In this document: positions 6,438-6,723 of the stretch, piece after piece
How positions within the stretch are numbered: position 1 is the first letter of the stretch
How the letters are laid out: the number at the start of each line of letters is the position of its first letter
From: Bacteroidota bacterium
Lineage (GTDB): Bacteria > Bacteroidota > Bacteroidia > NS11-12g > UBA955
Length of the DNA stretch: 6,723 bases
Assembly (NCBI GenBank): GCA_005788145.1
Contig: SXYY01000152.1
Coordinates: forward strand, 1 to 6,723
Direction of reading: 5' to 3'
Position numbers and translations under genes: made by a program
Notes under the pieces: model-generated
The model's input: the letters and a program-made list of their open reading frames with translations, nothing else
Databases searched by the model: none
Told to the model about the DNA's origin: nothing

Positions 6438-6478
6438 AAAAAGAGAGGGCCTCGTTTGAAACGAGGCCCTCTCTTTTT
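6438..6478. terminator. bidirectional intrinsic terminator between dnaJ and the isocitrate dehydrogenase gene
   Basis: A 20-base inverted repeat (6438-6457 against 6459-6478) has a GC-rich core (GAGGGCCTCG with its complement) and a tight TTGAA-type loop. The left end is AAAAA and the right end TTTTT, so each strand provides a U tract after the stem. It lies 44 bases after dnaJ and can also stop the convergent minus-strand transcript. This is the best-formed intrinsic terminator in the window. Confidence 0.9.
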
Positions 6479-6511
6479 GGAGCAAGCTCCTATATACTGG
6501 TAATTTGGTTG

Positions 6512-6536
6512 ACAGCCTCATCCCTGACGAGACTGT
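6512..6536 (-). other. possible 3' UTR hairpin downstream of the isocitrate dehydrogenase gene
   Basis: In the minus-strand transcript, ACAGTCTC (6536-6529) can pair with GAGGCTGT (6519-6512), giving 8 pairs including one G-U, around a 9-base loop. The same fold on the plus strand has a mismatch at that position, so it fits minus-strand RNA better. It has no following U tract. Flanking GAGCAAG (6480-6486) and CTTGCTC (6543-6549) could close a larger structure around it. Function is unknown. Confidence 0.3.
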
Positions 6537-6555
6537 TTCCCCCTTGCTCGTTGGT

Positions 6556-6723
6556 TTATGCCAAACGCGCTTTCAATTCGCTGTTCAATGCTTCCAAGAA
6601 GTCCTCGGTGTACATGTACTGATCTTCAGAAACTTTGTTGCCGTAGATACAAACGGCCAAATCTTTGGTCATTCTGCCGCTTTCTACTACATCAACACAA
6701 ACTTGCTCCAAAGTTTGACAGAA
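6556..6723 (-). CDS. icd: NADP-dependent isocitrate dehydrogenase, C-terminal end (5' part outside window)
   Basis: The minus-strand frame is open from the window edge to a TAA stop at 6556-6558, giving the last 55 residues of a protein. The segment EQVCVDVVESGRMTKDLAVC matches the conserved C-terminus of the eukaryote-like, homodimeric NADP isocitrate dehydrogenases, where a Glu-(Ser/Ala)-Gly-x-Met-Thr-Lys-Asp-Leu-Ala motif is followed by a final helix ending in a Leu-rich, charged tail. Here the tail is YTEDFLEALNSELKARLA. The enzyme decarboxylates isocitrate to 2-oxoglutarate with NADP in the TCA cycle. The catalytic core is outside the window, so the call rests on this short segment. The gene is convergent with dnaJ, with the shared terminator 77 bases beyond its stop. 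Confidence 0.75.
   Translation of the reverse strand, partial: FCQTLEQVCVDVVESGRMTKDLAVCIYGNKVSEDQYMYTEDFLEALNSELKARLA

Noticed and set aside
1..6723. Mobile element, CRISPR array, tRNA or defence genes
   Set aside because: No transposase or integrase, terminal repeats, regularly spaced repeats, cloverleaf fold or defence protein was visible on either strand.

Overview
This is a housekeeping region from a member of the Bacteroidota (Bacteroidetes), probably an aerobic one. The main pointers are a three-subunit menaquinone-type succinate dehydrogenase with one five-helix cytochrome b subunit, a grpE-dnaJ pair without dnaK, a DnaJ zinc region of the short type I recall from flavobacteria, and weak or absent Shine-Dalgarno sequences before several genes. 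Base composition looks intermediate throughout. I see no insertion sequence, phage gene, CRISPR array, tRNA or rRNA.

Layout. Bases 2-454 (+) are the 3' end of a probable outer-membrane beta-barrel gene, cut by the window edge. A perfect 18-bp hairpin terminator (485-523) separates it from a convergent minus-strand cluster. Read in the direction of transcription, that cluster is ribE (riboflavin synthase, 4605-4006), sdhC (3992-3318), sdhA (3296-1320) and sdhB (1301-546), with gaps of only 13-21 bases, so it is very likely one operon. A 105-base divergent intergenic region (4606-4710) holds a tandem 8-base repeat and separates ribE from grpE (4711-5280, +) and dnaJ (5287-6393, +), which are 6 bases apart. 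A second long terminator hairpin (6438-6478) follows dnaJ. The window ends in the 3' end of a minus-strand gene that looks like NADP-dependent isocitrate dehydrogenase (6556-6723).

How the genes work together. SdhA, SdhB and SdhC form the membrane complex that oxidises succinate and reduces menaquinone, linking the TCA cycle to respiration. Isocitrate dehydrogenase is another TCA-cycle enzyme. RibE makes riboflavin, the precursor of the FAD that SdhA binds covalently, so cofactor and apoenzyme genes appear to be co-transcribed. GrpE and DnaJ are the nucleotide-exchange factor and J-domain co-chaperone of DnaK.

The points most worth a second look are the DnaJ zinc region, which has lost the two motifs that form one zinc centre and kept the two that form the other; the ribE-sdhCAB linkage; and the tandem repeat between ribE and grpE. 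I found no evidence of a new defence, mobile or biosynthetic system, and the window reads as ordinary core genome.
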